This document shows positions 25,384-34,069 of a stretch of 64,000 nt of DNA, in pieces. Origin of the DNA: Candidatus Contendibacter sp. Lineage in GTDB: Bacteria; Pseudomonadota; Gammaproteobacteria; Competibacterales; Competibacteraceae. The notes under the pieces are model-generated. The model did no database searches. It worked only from the letters and a program-made list of their open reading frames with translations, and had not been told where the DNA came from. Within the stretch, counting starts at the first letter, position 1. Each line of letters opens with the position of its first letter. The stretch covers positions 1 through 64,000 of the forward strand of contig JARSSP010000060.1 in NCBI GenBank assembly GCA_029624675.1, given 5' to 3'. The translations under genes and the position numbers were made by a program.

Positions 25384-27939
25384 ATGATCGAAGCCGTATC
25401 CCTCGCTGATCCCAACATTCCAAGCACGCCCAGCAATACCCTAATCGACGACTACCCGATTCCCAAGTCCGGCTACGACGAGATGTACGCGGCACCGGGC
25501 GTGCTGCGGTCCCACTGGCGCGATTTGGCGCGGTTTTTGGAGGAAACCGGTGGCGAGGAGCTGGAGCGTCGCCATGCCGAGGTTCAGCGTCTGCTGCGAG
25601 CGGATGGCGTCACCTACAATAGCTATGGCGACCTACGCGCCGCGCCGCGCCAGTGGCGGGTGGACATCGTTCCCCTGCTGATGACTGGCGAGGAATGGAG
25701 CGTCCTGGCGGCGGGGTTGGAGCAACGCTCGCGCCTGCTAAATGCCCTGCTGGCGGATATTTACGATCAGCGGCTGGCGCTGCGCCAAGGTTGGCTACCA
25801 CCGGAACTGGTCTACGCCTACTCCGGGTTTCTTCACCCTTGCCACCACGCCTTGCCGACCGGCAGTCGCTGGCTGATTTTTCACGGAGTGGACCTCGCCC
25901 GTGGCCCGGACGGCGTGTTTCGGGTCTACGGCGACCGTGCCCAGTCGCCTTCCGGCGCGGGCTACACGCTGGAAAACCGGATCATTTTGGCGCGGGCGCT
26001 ACCGATGCTCTACCGCGATGCGCCGCTGCGCCGGCTGGCCAGCTTTTTGGAGACCGAACGCGCCACCCTAGCCAAGCTGGCGCGTCACCATCCCGAGAAT
26101 CCTCATGTAGTGCTGTTAACTCCCGGCCCTAACAGTCCAGTCTATTTTGAGCACGCCTATTTGGCCAACTACCTGTCGCTCAGTTTGGTCGAGGGCGAGG
26201 ATCTAGCGGTACGGGACGGCCGGGTCTGGCTGAAAACACTGGGGGGCTTACGGCCGGTGGACGTCATCCTGCGGTGGGTGGCGGACGCTTACTGTGACCC
26301 GTTGGAGCTGCGCGGCGATTCTCTACTGGGGGTTCCTGGTCTGCTACAGGCGGCGCGCGGCGGTCATGTCGCCTTAGCTAACGCTCTGGGCAGTGGTTTT
26401 ATTGAAAATCCTGGTTTGGCCGCCTTTCTGCCGCTGCTGTGCCGACAATTGCTGGGCGAGGATCTCAAGTTGCCGTCGCTACCGACTTGGTGGTGCGGCC
26501 ATCCCGACGACCGCAGCTATGTCCTGGCCCATTTGGAACGGCTGGTGGTGCATTCGATCCTGCCCGACCAGCCCCGCTGGGATGGTTCCCGACTCGACGC
26601 GGCGGCCCGCGCGCGCCTGGTGGAGCGCATCCAGGCCGCCCCGCACCTTTATGTTGGCCGGGAAATGTTGCCCCTGTCCACCGCTCCGGTGTTGGAGGAT
26701 GGCCAACTGACACCGCAGCCGGTCATGTTGCGCGGTTTTACGGTCGTTGACGGCGATGGTTACCGGGCGATGCCAGGCGGTCTGGCCCGAGTTTCCTCAG
26801 GGCTGGAAACCTTGCAGGCCGCGGTACGGCAGGGCGGCATCAGCAAGGATTGGTGGGTACTGGCGCCGACACCGCAGAAACACGTCAGCCTGCTGCGTCA
26901 GAGCTACGGTCCTATCTTCGTCACCCGCGACGGTAATGACCTGCCCAGCCGGGTGGCCGACAATCTGTACTGGCTGGGTCGCTACAGCGAACGGCTAGAT
27001 GGCACCACCCGTCTATTGCGGGAAGCGTTTGGACGACTGCTGGAGTGGGAGCAGGATAGCACCGACGAGCGTTACCTGGACGATCTGCTCGACGCCCTGG
27101 ATATCCCAACACCGCCGGTGGCGGAATCGCCACGTGCCCGCTTCTTCGCCCTGCGGCAGGCTTTGCTCGGTCCGATGATGGACGCGGATCATGCTGGTGG
27201 TTTGCGAATCATCCTGGATGGGATGCTGCGCACGGGGCGCGCGGTGCGTAACCATCTGGGCGACGATAGCTGGCGCCTGCTGAACCGTCTGCAACAGCGG
27301 ATTCAGGAGCTACCAGCGCACTTGGGCGCCCGGCAAGCGCGCGAGCTGCTGGAAGAGAATCTGATGCTGATCGCTGGATTCTGCGGCTTGAACAACGAAA
27401 CTTTGCCGCACCACCAAGGCTGGCTGTTTCTCGACATCGGTCGTTACCTGGAACGGGTACTACGCACATTGGATCTGTTCCATCTGGCTTTCATTACCGC
27501 TCGTAACCGGGGCGTGTCGCTGTGGGAAGTGGTGCTCACCATCACCGATAACTTGACCGCCTACCGGCGCCGCTACCGTTCGGCCCTACACCCGACCGCC
27601 ATCATCGACCTGCTGCTGTTCGACGAGGATAATCCGCGTGCCGTCGGTTACCAGTTACGGCGGCTGCACCGCCACATTGGCCGGTTGCATCAGGCCAGTA
27701 GTTCTCCTTACCGCAGTGCCGAGGAACGGTTGATTTTGGAAGCCACCGCCACCCTCCAACTGGCGGATATTGAGGCACTGGCCAACCTGTCCCCCAACAG
27801 CACCCATGCCAACGCCGAATTGTCCCGGCTGCTGGAAGCCTTGCGACGCCCACTGCTGGAACTTTCCGACGCCCTGACCCATAGCCACTTCAGCCACGCC
27901 GAGGTTCCCCGGCAACTGATCGCCATGCAGCCACAATGA
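25384..27939 (+). CDS. circularly permuted ATP-grasp / alpha-E fusion protein
   Basis: 851 residues from ATG 25384. Residues about 30-480 are a circularly permuted ATP-grasp type 2 domain (DUF404/DUF407): YDEMYAAPGVLRSHWRDLARFL, FHGVDLARGPDGVFRVYGDRAQSPSGAGYTLENR-type core, and GLARVSSGLETLQAAVRQGGISKDWWVL. Residues about 525-845 are an alpha-E (DUF403) helical domain, beginning LPSRVADNLYWLGRYSERLDGTTRLLREAF. The two are usually separate neighbouring genes; here they are one chain. The family was proposed in comparative genomics to ligate amino acids or peptides. The transglutaminase gene overlaps its stop by 4 nt (ATGA). Confidence 0.9.
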   Translation: MIEAVSLADPNIPSTPSNTLIDDYPIPKSGYDEMYAAPGVLRSHWRDLARFLEETGGEELERRHAEVQRLLRADGVTYNSYGDLRAAPRQWRVDIVPLLMTGEEWSVLAAGLEQRSRLLNALLADIYDQRLALRQGWLPPELVYAYSGFLHPCHHALPTGSRWLIFHGVDLARGPDGVFRVYGDRAQSPSGAGYTLENRIILARALPMLYRDAPLRRLASFLETERATLAKLARHHPENPHVVLLTPGPNSPVYFEHAYLANYLSLSLVEGEDLAVRDGRVWLKTLGGLRPVDVILRWVADAYCDPLELRGDSLLGVPGLLQAARGGHVALANALGSGFIENPGLAAFLPLLCRQLLGEDLKLPSLPTWWCGHPDDRSYVLAHLERLVVHSILPDQPRWDGSRLDAAARARLVERIQAAPHLYVGREMLPLSTAPVLEDGQLTPQPVMLRGFTVVDGDGYRAMPGGLARVSSGLETLQAAVRQGGISKDWWVLAPTPQKHVSLLRQSYGPIFVTRDGNDLPSRVADNLYWLGRYSERLDGTTRLLREAFGRLLEWEQDSTDERYLDDLLDALDIPTPPVAESPRARFFALRQALLGPMMDADHAGGLRIILDGMLRTGRAVRNHLGDDSWRLLNRLQQRIQELPAHLGARQARELLEENLMLIAGFCGLNNETLPHHQGWLFLDIGRYLERVLRTLDLFHLAFITARNRGVSLWEVVLTITDNLTAYRRRYRSALHPTAIIDLLLFDEDNPRAVGYQLRRLHRHIGRLHQASSSPYRSAEERLILEATATLQLADIEALANLSPNSTHANAELSRLLEALRRPLLELSDALTHSHFSHAEVPRQLIAMQPQ

Positions 27940-28850
27940 AGTACCTTATTACTCACCGCACCGTTTACCACTACAGCAGCGACGTGGCGTTGTGTCACAA
28001 CGAAGCGCGCTTGCTACCCCGGGAGACGTCCTGGCAGCAGTGTCATCCCAGCCGGGTCACGATTCGCCCACGTCCGGCGCTCTCGGTGGAGCGACGGGAT
28101 TTTTTCGGTAACCGGGTGCTTTATTTCGTCATTCAGGACATCCATCAGCAATTGGAGGTTACGGTTGCCACGGGGGTACGGGTATTGCCCACGCGGCAAT
28201 TCACCGAATCCAGCCCATCGCCCTCCTGGGAGCAAGCGCTGGCGGCGTTACGGGAAGATCCGGACCCGGAAATCATCGATGCCCGGCAATTTATGCTGGA
28301 CTCGCCGTTCGTGGTCGCCGCGCCACCGTTTCGGGAATACGCCGCGCCAAGTTTCTTGCCGGGCAGACCGCTGCTGGAAGCCATGGCCGATCTGAACCGA
28401 CGCATTCACCGGGAGTTTGCCTACGACCCGCATTTCACCACGATCGCCACCCCACTTGACCAAGTGCTCGCCGAGCGGCGCGGCGTCTGTCAAGACTTCG
28501 CTCATTTGGCGATGGCTTGTTTGCGCGCCTTGGGATTGCCGGCGCGTTACGTCAGCGGCTATCTGGAAACCCTACCGCCGCCGGGCCAGCCGCGGCTGAT
28601 CGGAGCGGACGCCTCTCACGCTTGGCTAGCGGTCTATGTGCCAGGCGTTGGCTGGGCGGAATTCGATCCGACCAACGACTGCATGCCTGGAGAAAAACAT
28701 ATCACGCTGGCTTGGGGGCGGGATTACGGCGATGTCGCCCCACTCAAGGGTGTCATGACCGGCGGCGGCTCGCACTCGCTGGAGGTGTCGGTGGATGTGG
28801 CGCCGCAGCCGGAGGAGGAAGAGGGAAGGCTAAAGGTGGTTAACCTTTAA
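27936..28850 (+). CDS. transglutaminase-like cysteine protease/amidase
   Basis: A 304-residue protein: an N-terminal bacterial transglutaminase-associated beta domain (residues 1-90, KYLITHRTVYHYSSDVALCHNEARLLP), then a transglutaminase-like core. The catalytic triad is Cys185 (RGVCQDFAH), His228 (ASHAW) and Asp244 (EFDPTND). It likely hydrolyses or transfers amide bonds in peptides. The start overlaps the ATP-grasp/alpha-E stop (ATGA), so translation is coupled. This is the standard partner in ATP-grasp/alpha-E operons. Confidence 0.92.
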   Translation: MKYLITHRTVYHYSSDVALCHNEARLLPRETSWQQCHPSRVTIRPRPALSVERRDFFGNRVLYFVIQDIHQQLEVTVATGVRVLPTRQFTESSPSPSWEQALAALREDPDPEIIDARQFMLDSPFVVAAPPFREYAAPSFLPGRPLLEAMADLNRRIHREFAYDPHFTTIATPLDQVLAERRGVCQDFAHLAMACLRALGLPARYVSGYLETLPPPGQPRLIGADASHAWLAVYVPGVGWAEFDPTNDCMPGEKHITLAWGRDYGDVAPLKGVMTGGGSHSLEVSVDVAPQPEEEEGRLKVVNL

Positions 28851-28864
28851 CCTTCTTTAGCCTT
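28826..28864. terminator. bidirectional terminator-like hairpin
   Basis: AAGGCTAAAG (28826-28835) pairs perfectly with CTTTAGCCTT (28855-28864). It spans the 3' end of the transglutaminase gene and the gap before the convergent universal-stress gene. T-rich sequence follows on both strands. Confidence 0.55.
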
Positions 28865-28883
28865 TCGCCTTTGGTCTTCGCCT

Positions 28884-29321
28884 TCAAATCCGTACCGCCA
28901 GCACGTCGCAGGGCGCGCCATGCAGCACAGCGTTGGCGGTCGAACCTAGCAGCAGTGCCAACCCGTGGCGACCATGGCTGCCCACCACGATCAGATCCGC
29001 GCCGTGGTCTCGGGCCGCGCCGAGAATGCCTTCCTTGGTGGACGGCGCGTTGATCACCCATTTTTCAGCATCCTCCACTTCCAACCGCCTCGCCAACTCT
29101 CCAAGCAGTTCCCGCGCTTCCCGCAACAGGGCCTCGTCGGGCAACTCTGGCAAAACCGGCAGCAATTCGTAACCCCCGCCGAGGCTGATATTGAGATCCT
29201 CGACCACGTGAATAAGGCTCAAGCGCGCCCCGCAGCGCCGGGCGATCTCTCGGGCGCGTTCTCCCACCCGTGGCGCGTCATCGGAAAAATCCGCCGCGAA
29301 CAGAATGTGTTGGTATGTCAT
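28884..29321 (-). CDS. universal stress protein, UspA family
   Basis: 145 residues from ATG 29321 (MTYQHILFAADFSDDA). It has a Rossmann-like UspA fold with the ATP-binding signature GSHGRHGLALLLGSTANAVL, so the ATP-binding subtype is likely. The C terminus CDVLAVRI is typical. It is the last gene of the minus-strand run, 63 nt after the TPR lipoprotein, and faces the transglutaminase gene. The role is stress survival by inference from family. Confidence 0.93.
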   Translation of the reverse strand: MTYQHILFAADFSDDAPRVGERAREIARRCGARLSLIHVVEDLNISLGGGYELLPVLPELPDEALLREARELLGELARRLEVEDAEKWVINAPSTKEGILGAARDHGADLIVVGSHGRHGLALLLGSTANAVLHGAPCDVLAVRI

Positions 29322-29384
29322 GTCATGCCCTCCCACTGATCGAACACGCGGCGCCGGGTTACCCGCCAACGGTTATTGCGCCGC

Positions 29385-29921
29385 TTATTGCGCCGCCTCC
29401 AATAGCGTTTGCAAAAACTCGCGGGTTTCCCGACGCGCCGAATCGTCTGGCGGCAATCGTCGTTGCGCCTCGCGCAGGGCGCCAACCCCCAGTCTGACCT
29501 GCACCAGGCCGAGATTGTGCAGGGTTCGAGCTTCGTCACGACGGCGCAGCGCTTCCCGGTAGGCGCGTTCCGCCGCATCCAGCCGCCCCTGCTCGGCGTA
29601 CAGATTACCGAGTTGAAACCAGGGTCCGGCGTCGTTGGGTTGCAACCGGATCCATTGCAAATAGTAACCCTCCGCCACGTCCCATCGGCCGGTTTCGTAA
29701 GCTTGCCGGGCGCGTTCCTCGACGAACGCCGGAGTGGGCGGTTTGGTGGTGACGGGTGCCGGTGGAGGAGCGGATGGCGTAGTCGCCAGGCCAACGCCCT
29801 CGATCCATGGACGTTCGGTGGCGGCGGTCGCTCCAAAACCGCTGTCCAACGCGGCGCAACCCGCTAGTGCCACGGAACCCAGGACGGCCAGAACCATGCG
29901 GGGCATGCGATCCCTTTTCAA
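29385..29921 (-). CDS. TPR-repeat lipoprotein
   Basis: A 178-residue exported lipoprotein: signal peptide with lipobox LAGC (Cys22), a Pro/Thr-rich linker (TPSAPPPAPVTTKPP), and at least two tetratricopeptide repeats from about residue 65 (RQAYETGRWDVAEGYYLQWIRLQPN, WFQLGNLYAEQGRLDAAERAYREAL). A further helical region follows. It would be anchored in the outer membrane facing the periplasm as a protein-interaction scaffold. It begins 46 nt after the iscA-like gene on the same strand; the link to Fe-S metabolism is unclear. Confidence 0.85.
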   Translation of the reverse strand: MKRDRMPRMVLAVLGSVALAGCAALDSGFGATAATERPWIEGVGLATTPSAPPPAPVTTKPPTPAFVEERARQAYETGRWDVAEGYYLQWIRLQPNDAGPWFQLGNLYAEQGRLDAAERAYREALRRRDEARTLHNLGLVQVRLGVGALREAQRRLPPDDSARRETREFLQTLLEAAQ

Positions 29922-29967
29922 TGATTAAAATCCGTGACCCTCCGATGCCCTTGGATTTTATCCTCGT

Positions 29968-30291
29968 TCACACACTGAAGCTTTCTCCACAGCCGCACAG
30001 ATCCTTGGCGTTGGGGTTGCGAAAACGGAAACCCTCGTTCAGTCCTTGTTTGGCATAATCCACTTCCAAGCCGTCCAGGTAGGGCAGGTTTTTGGCGCTG
30101 ACCACGACCTTGACTCCCCGCGATTCGAATACCTCATCGTCGGGAGAAATCGCATCCGCTAGTCCAACGGTGTACATATAGCCGGAACAGCCGGTGTTGC
30201 GCACGCCCAGTCGTAGGCCATGCGCTTGTTCTTTTTTAGCCAAAAAAGCGTGGGCACGGGCGGCGGCGGTTTCGGTGAGGGTGATCGTCAT
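29968..30291 (-). CDS. iscA: iron-sulfur cluster assembly protein IscA
   Basis: A 107-residue A-type Fe-S carrier. The three ligand cysteines are at positions 35 (NTGCSGY), 99 and 101 (CGCGESF), the same positions as in classical IscA. It would carry clusters or iron to target apoproteins. It lies 24 nt downstream of the degenerate IscU-like gene. IscA and ErpA share these residues; the isc-type context favours IscA. Confidence 0.93.
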   Translation of the reverse strand: MTITLTETAAARAHAFLAKKEQAHGLRLGVRNTGCSGYMYTVGLADAISPDDEVFESRGVKVVVSAKNLPYLDGLEVDYAKQGLNEGFRFRNPNAKDLCGCGESFSV

Positions 30292-30315
30292 GGCGGTTTC
30301 TCCAGATGAAAACGT

Positions 30316-30729
30316 TTAGAGATGATCGGATTGGATAGCGACGGGCGAAGTTGGTTGCGCGGGGCAAGCGCGCAGCGCTTTTTTGAGGGCGGTTTCGGCC
30401 AGCACGGCGCAATACAGCTTCTCCGGCGGCACATCGAGAGTCTCGACCAGTTCGTGATGCCGCAAGCGCGCGGCTTGCTTCAGCGTTTGGCCCTGAAGCC
30501 GTTCGACCAGTAGCGAGCCGCAGGCGATGAGCCAGCCGCAACCGTAGGCCTTGAATCGGGCGGCGGTGATCGAACCGTCCGCGCCGATTCGCAGATGCAG
30601 TTGCAGGATGGCGCCGCTAGCCGGTTCGCCCACCCGGGCCGTTGCCACGTTGGGGGCATCCACGTCCAGCGTGCCCACATGACGCGGCTGGTCGAAATGG
30701 GCGCGCGCCGCCCCGCTAAGTTCCCGCAT
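30316..30729 (-). CDS. IscU/NifU-N-like protein lacking key ligands
   Basis: 137 residues from ATG 30729 (MRELSGAARAHFDQPRHVGTLD). It aligns end to end with the IscU scaffold (DHYENPRNVG..., GAPACGD, RFKTYGCGSAIA, PPVKIHCSILAE). The first site reads GEPASGA, so the first ligand Cys is Ser38 and the conserved Asp is Ala40. The last site reads KLYCAVLAE, so the His before the third Cys is Tyr106. Cys64 (YGCG) and Cys107 remain. A canonical [2Fe-2S] scaffold is therefore unlikely. The gene sits between cysE and iscA, 8 nt and 24 nt away. Upstream in-frame codons to 30897 are Arg-rich and unlikely to be translated. Confidence 0.85.
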   Translation of the reverse strand: MRELSGAARAHFDQPRHVGTLDVDAPNVATARVGEPASGAILQLHLRIGADGSITAARFKAYGCGWLIACGSLLVERLQGQTLKQAARLRHHELVETLDVPPEKLYCAVLAETALKKALRACPAQPTSPVAIQSDHL

Positions 30730-30737
30730 GGCGGCGC

Positions 30738-31565
30738 TCAGGCCGAGGCGTCGGCGTTCCGTCCGGCCGGAGCCACGCCTGGATCGTCGGGTTGGGGCCA
30801 ACCCTCCTGGCTGGCCGCCGAGTGCAGCGCGCAGCCATTCAGCTTGGGCAGGCAGAGTTCGCCCGAATCGATGCCGGCTTCGCGCAGCGCCTGGCAAAGC
30901 TGGCGAATGGTCCGATCCAGGGCGTGAATGTGATCCAGCATCCGGTTGATGGCATGAGCCTCGGGATCGGGCAGGTCGGGAGTAGCGCCGTAGGCATCGA
31001 AACCAAGCTTACGGGCGATTTCCCGACGCACGTCGTCGGTCGCGCCACCCGCCTCAATCACCCGCCCCGGCACACCAACCACCGTGGCATTCGCCGGCAC
31101 CTCCTTGATCACCACCGAGTTCGAGCCAATGCGCGCGTTATCGCCGACCTTGAACGGTCCCAGCACCTTGGCGCCAGCGCCGATCACCACGTTATTGCCC
31201 AAGGTGGGGTGGCGCTTGCCCTTGTTCCAACTGGTGCCGCCCAGGGTGACGCCCTGATAGAGGGTGCAATCGTCACCGATCTCGGCGGTTTCGCCGATGA
31301 CCACGCCCATGCCGTGGTCGATGAAGAAGCGCCGGCCGATCCGGGCGCCCGGATGGATCTCGATCCCGGTCAGCCAGCGAGCGATGGCCGACAGGAAGCG
31401 CGCCAGCCACTTCAGTCCCAGATTCCACAGGGCATGATTGAACCGGTGGAACAGCACGGCGTGGATGCCCGGATAGGCGGTGAGGACCTCAAGGACATTG
31501 CGCGCCGCTGGATCGCGGTCGAATACCGAGTAGATGTCTTCCCGCAGACGTTGCCAAAACGCCAT
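30738..31565 (-). CDS. cysE: serine O-acetyltransferase
   Basis: 275 residues from ATG 31565 ([23 protein letters not shown]). Acetylates serine with acetyl-CoA, the committed step to cysteine. The left-handed beta-helix hexapeptide repeats ([63 protein letters not shown]) carry the catalytic Asp-His pair in IDHGMG. A long C-terminal tail (about 90 residues after VVGVPGRVI) ends in a low-complexity stretch. It heads the minus-strand cysE-iscU-like-iscA transcript. Coupling of cysteine synthesis to Fe-S assembly is seen in isc operons of other proteobacteria. Confidence 0.93.
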   Translation of the reverse strand: MAFWQRLREDIYSVFDRDPAARNVLEVLTAYPGIHAVLFHRFNHALWNLGLKWLARFLSAIARWLTGIEIHPGARIGRRFFIDHGMGVVIGETAEIGDDCTLYQGVTLGGTSWNKGKRHPTLGNNVVIGAGAKVLGPFKVGDNARIGSNSVVIKEVPANATVVGVPGRVIEAGGATDDVRREIARKLGFDAYGATPDLPDPEAHAINRMLDHIHALDRTIRQLCQALREAGIDSGELCLPKLNGCALHSAASQEGWPQPDDPGVAPAGRNADASA

Positions 31566-31852
31566 GATGGTCGTATCCGTAAGAATATATTTATGGGGAG
31601 AATCCCGCGCGCGGCGGTGGCAAGGATTGGGATTATAGCAATCCACCAGACGGGCATCGCGCTGGTTTATGGATTTCGTCCGGTTGGAGGATACGTCGAC
31701 CGCAAATGAGTTGGGGATAATTTCGAAGACCGGATTGGCTTTAACCGACACTCGGCCCTAAGATTGGCGGTGTTCTTGGCGCTGTCCGCGATTCGGGCGA
31801 TGGCCCGAAGCCGATGGCTAAACGATTTCATCAGGGTTAGAGGGTCGCGACC

Positions 31853-32611
31853 GTGAAGCCGTGGATTCATGAAAATATTCTCAAGACTTGGACCGATGCT
31901 CAAAAACGGCTGTGGGAGAGCCTCTGTTCGGTCATCCCGTTGCAACCGCCCGCCGGCGTCGAGGCCTGGCGGGAAATCTACTTGAAGAACTTGGCGAGTT
32001 GGGAAGCCGCGATTCAACGGTCGCTGGAGCAGGAGGCGGCTTGGGTGGAGGAGTGGGTGCGGCGCATCGCCCAGGAGAAGGGTGCGCCCGAGGTGATGGC
32101 ATCCTGGACACGGCAGATGGAAGAAGTTTTACAACGCTGGGTTCAAATCCAGAATCAATGGTGGAGCGACTACTTCGCGGTCCTGCGCCACGGTGGATTT
32201 GGTTCGCCCGCTCTGGCCGAACCGCCGCCGACAGTGGATACCCTGGAAACCACCGTATCGGAGCCACTCGCCGTGGTGGAACCCACGGTCGCGGTGGAAT
32301 CGCCCCCCGTCACACCCGCGCCGCCGTCCGCCCCCAAACCGACGCCAGTCGCCGAAGCGCCCATCATCCAACCCACCGCCCCCGTCCCCGAATCACCCGA
32401 CGACCTCAAGCTGATCAATGGGATTGGTCCGGCCTTGGAAAAGAAGCTGAATGCTTGCGGTGTCACCAATTTTCGGGAATTGGCCACTTTGAGCGACGCC
32501 GATATCCAGCGGGTTGAAGCCGCCATCAAGTTCGCGGGCCGCATTCGCCGCGAAGACTGGATCGGCCAAGCCAAGGCACACTACTTGCATAAATACGGTC
32601 AGTCACTTTGA
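31853..32611 (+). CDS. phasin-like / helix-hairpin-helix fusion protein
   Basis: A 252-residue protein in three parts. Residues 1-112 are Trp-rich amphipathic helices (MKPWIHENILKTWTDAQKRLW, EEWVRRIAQEKG, WVQIQNQWWSDYFAVLR), resembling phasin-type granule-associated proteins. Residues about 113-180 are a Pro/Val/Thr-rich flexible linker. Residues about 182-250 form a helix-hairpin-helix domain (DDLKLINGIGPALEKKLNACGVTNFREL ... RIRREDWIGQAKAHYL), the HhH_5/DUF4332-like type that binds DNA non-specifically. It is divergent from cysE and 12 nt before asnS. A granule-to-nucleoid tether is an attractive inference but unproven. Confidence 0.7.
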   Translation: MKPWIHENILKTWTDAQKRLWESLCSVIPLQPPAGVEAWREIYLKNLASWEAAIQRSLEQEAAWVEEWVRRIAQEKGAPEVMASWTRQMEEVLQRWVQIQNQWWSDYFAVLRHGGFGSPALAEPPPTVDTLETTVSEPLAVVEPTVAVESPPVTPAPPSAPKPTPVAEAPIIQPTAPVPESPDDLKLINGIGPALEKKLNACGVTNFRELATLSDADIQRVEAAIKFAGRIRREDWIGQAKAHYLHKYGQSL

Positions 32612-32623
32612 AGGTTACGAGGA

Positions 32624-34036
<1,413 letters not shown>

Positions 34037-34069
34037 CCGCCCGTTTCACGCCACAGCCGATTCGCCGTC

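Noticed and set aside
29968..31565. nif-type NifU/IscA nitrogen-fixation context
   Set aside because: No nif gene is present and the IscU-like protein lacks the ligands. CysE plus IscA fits an isc-type setting instead.
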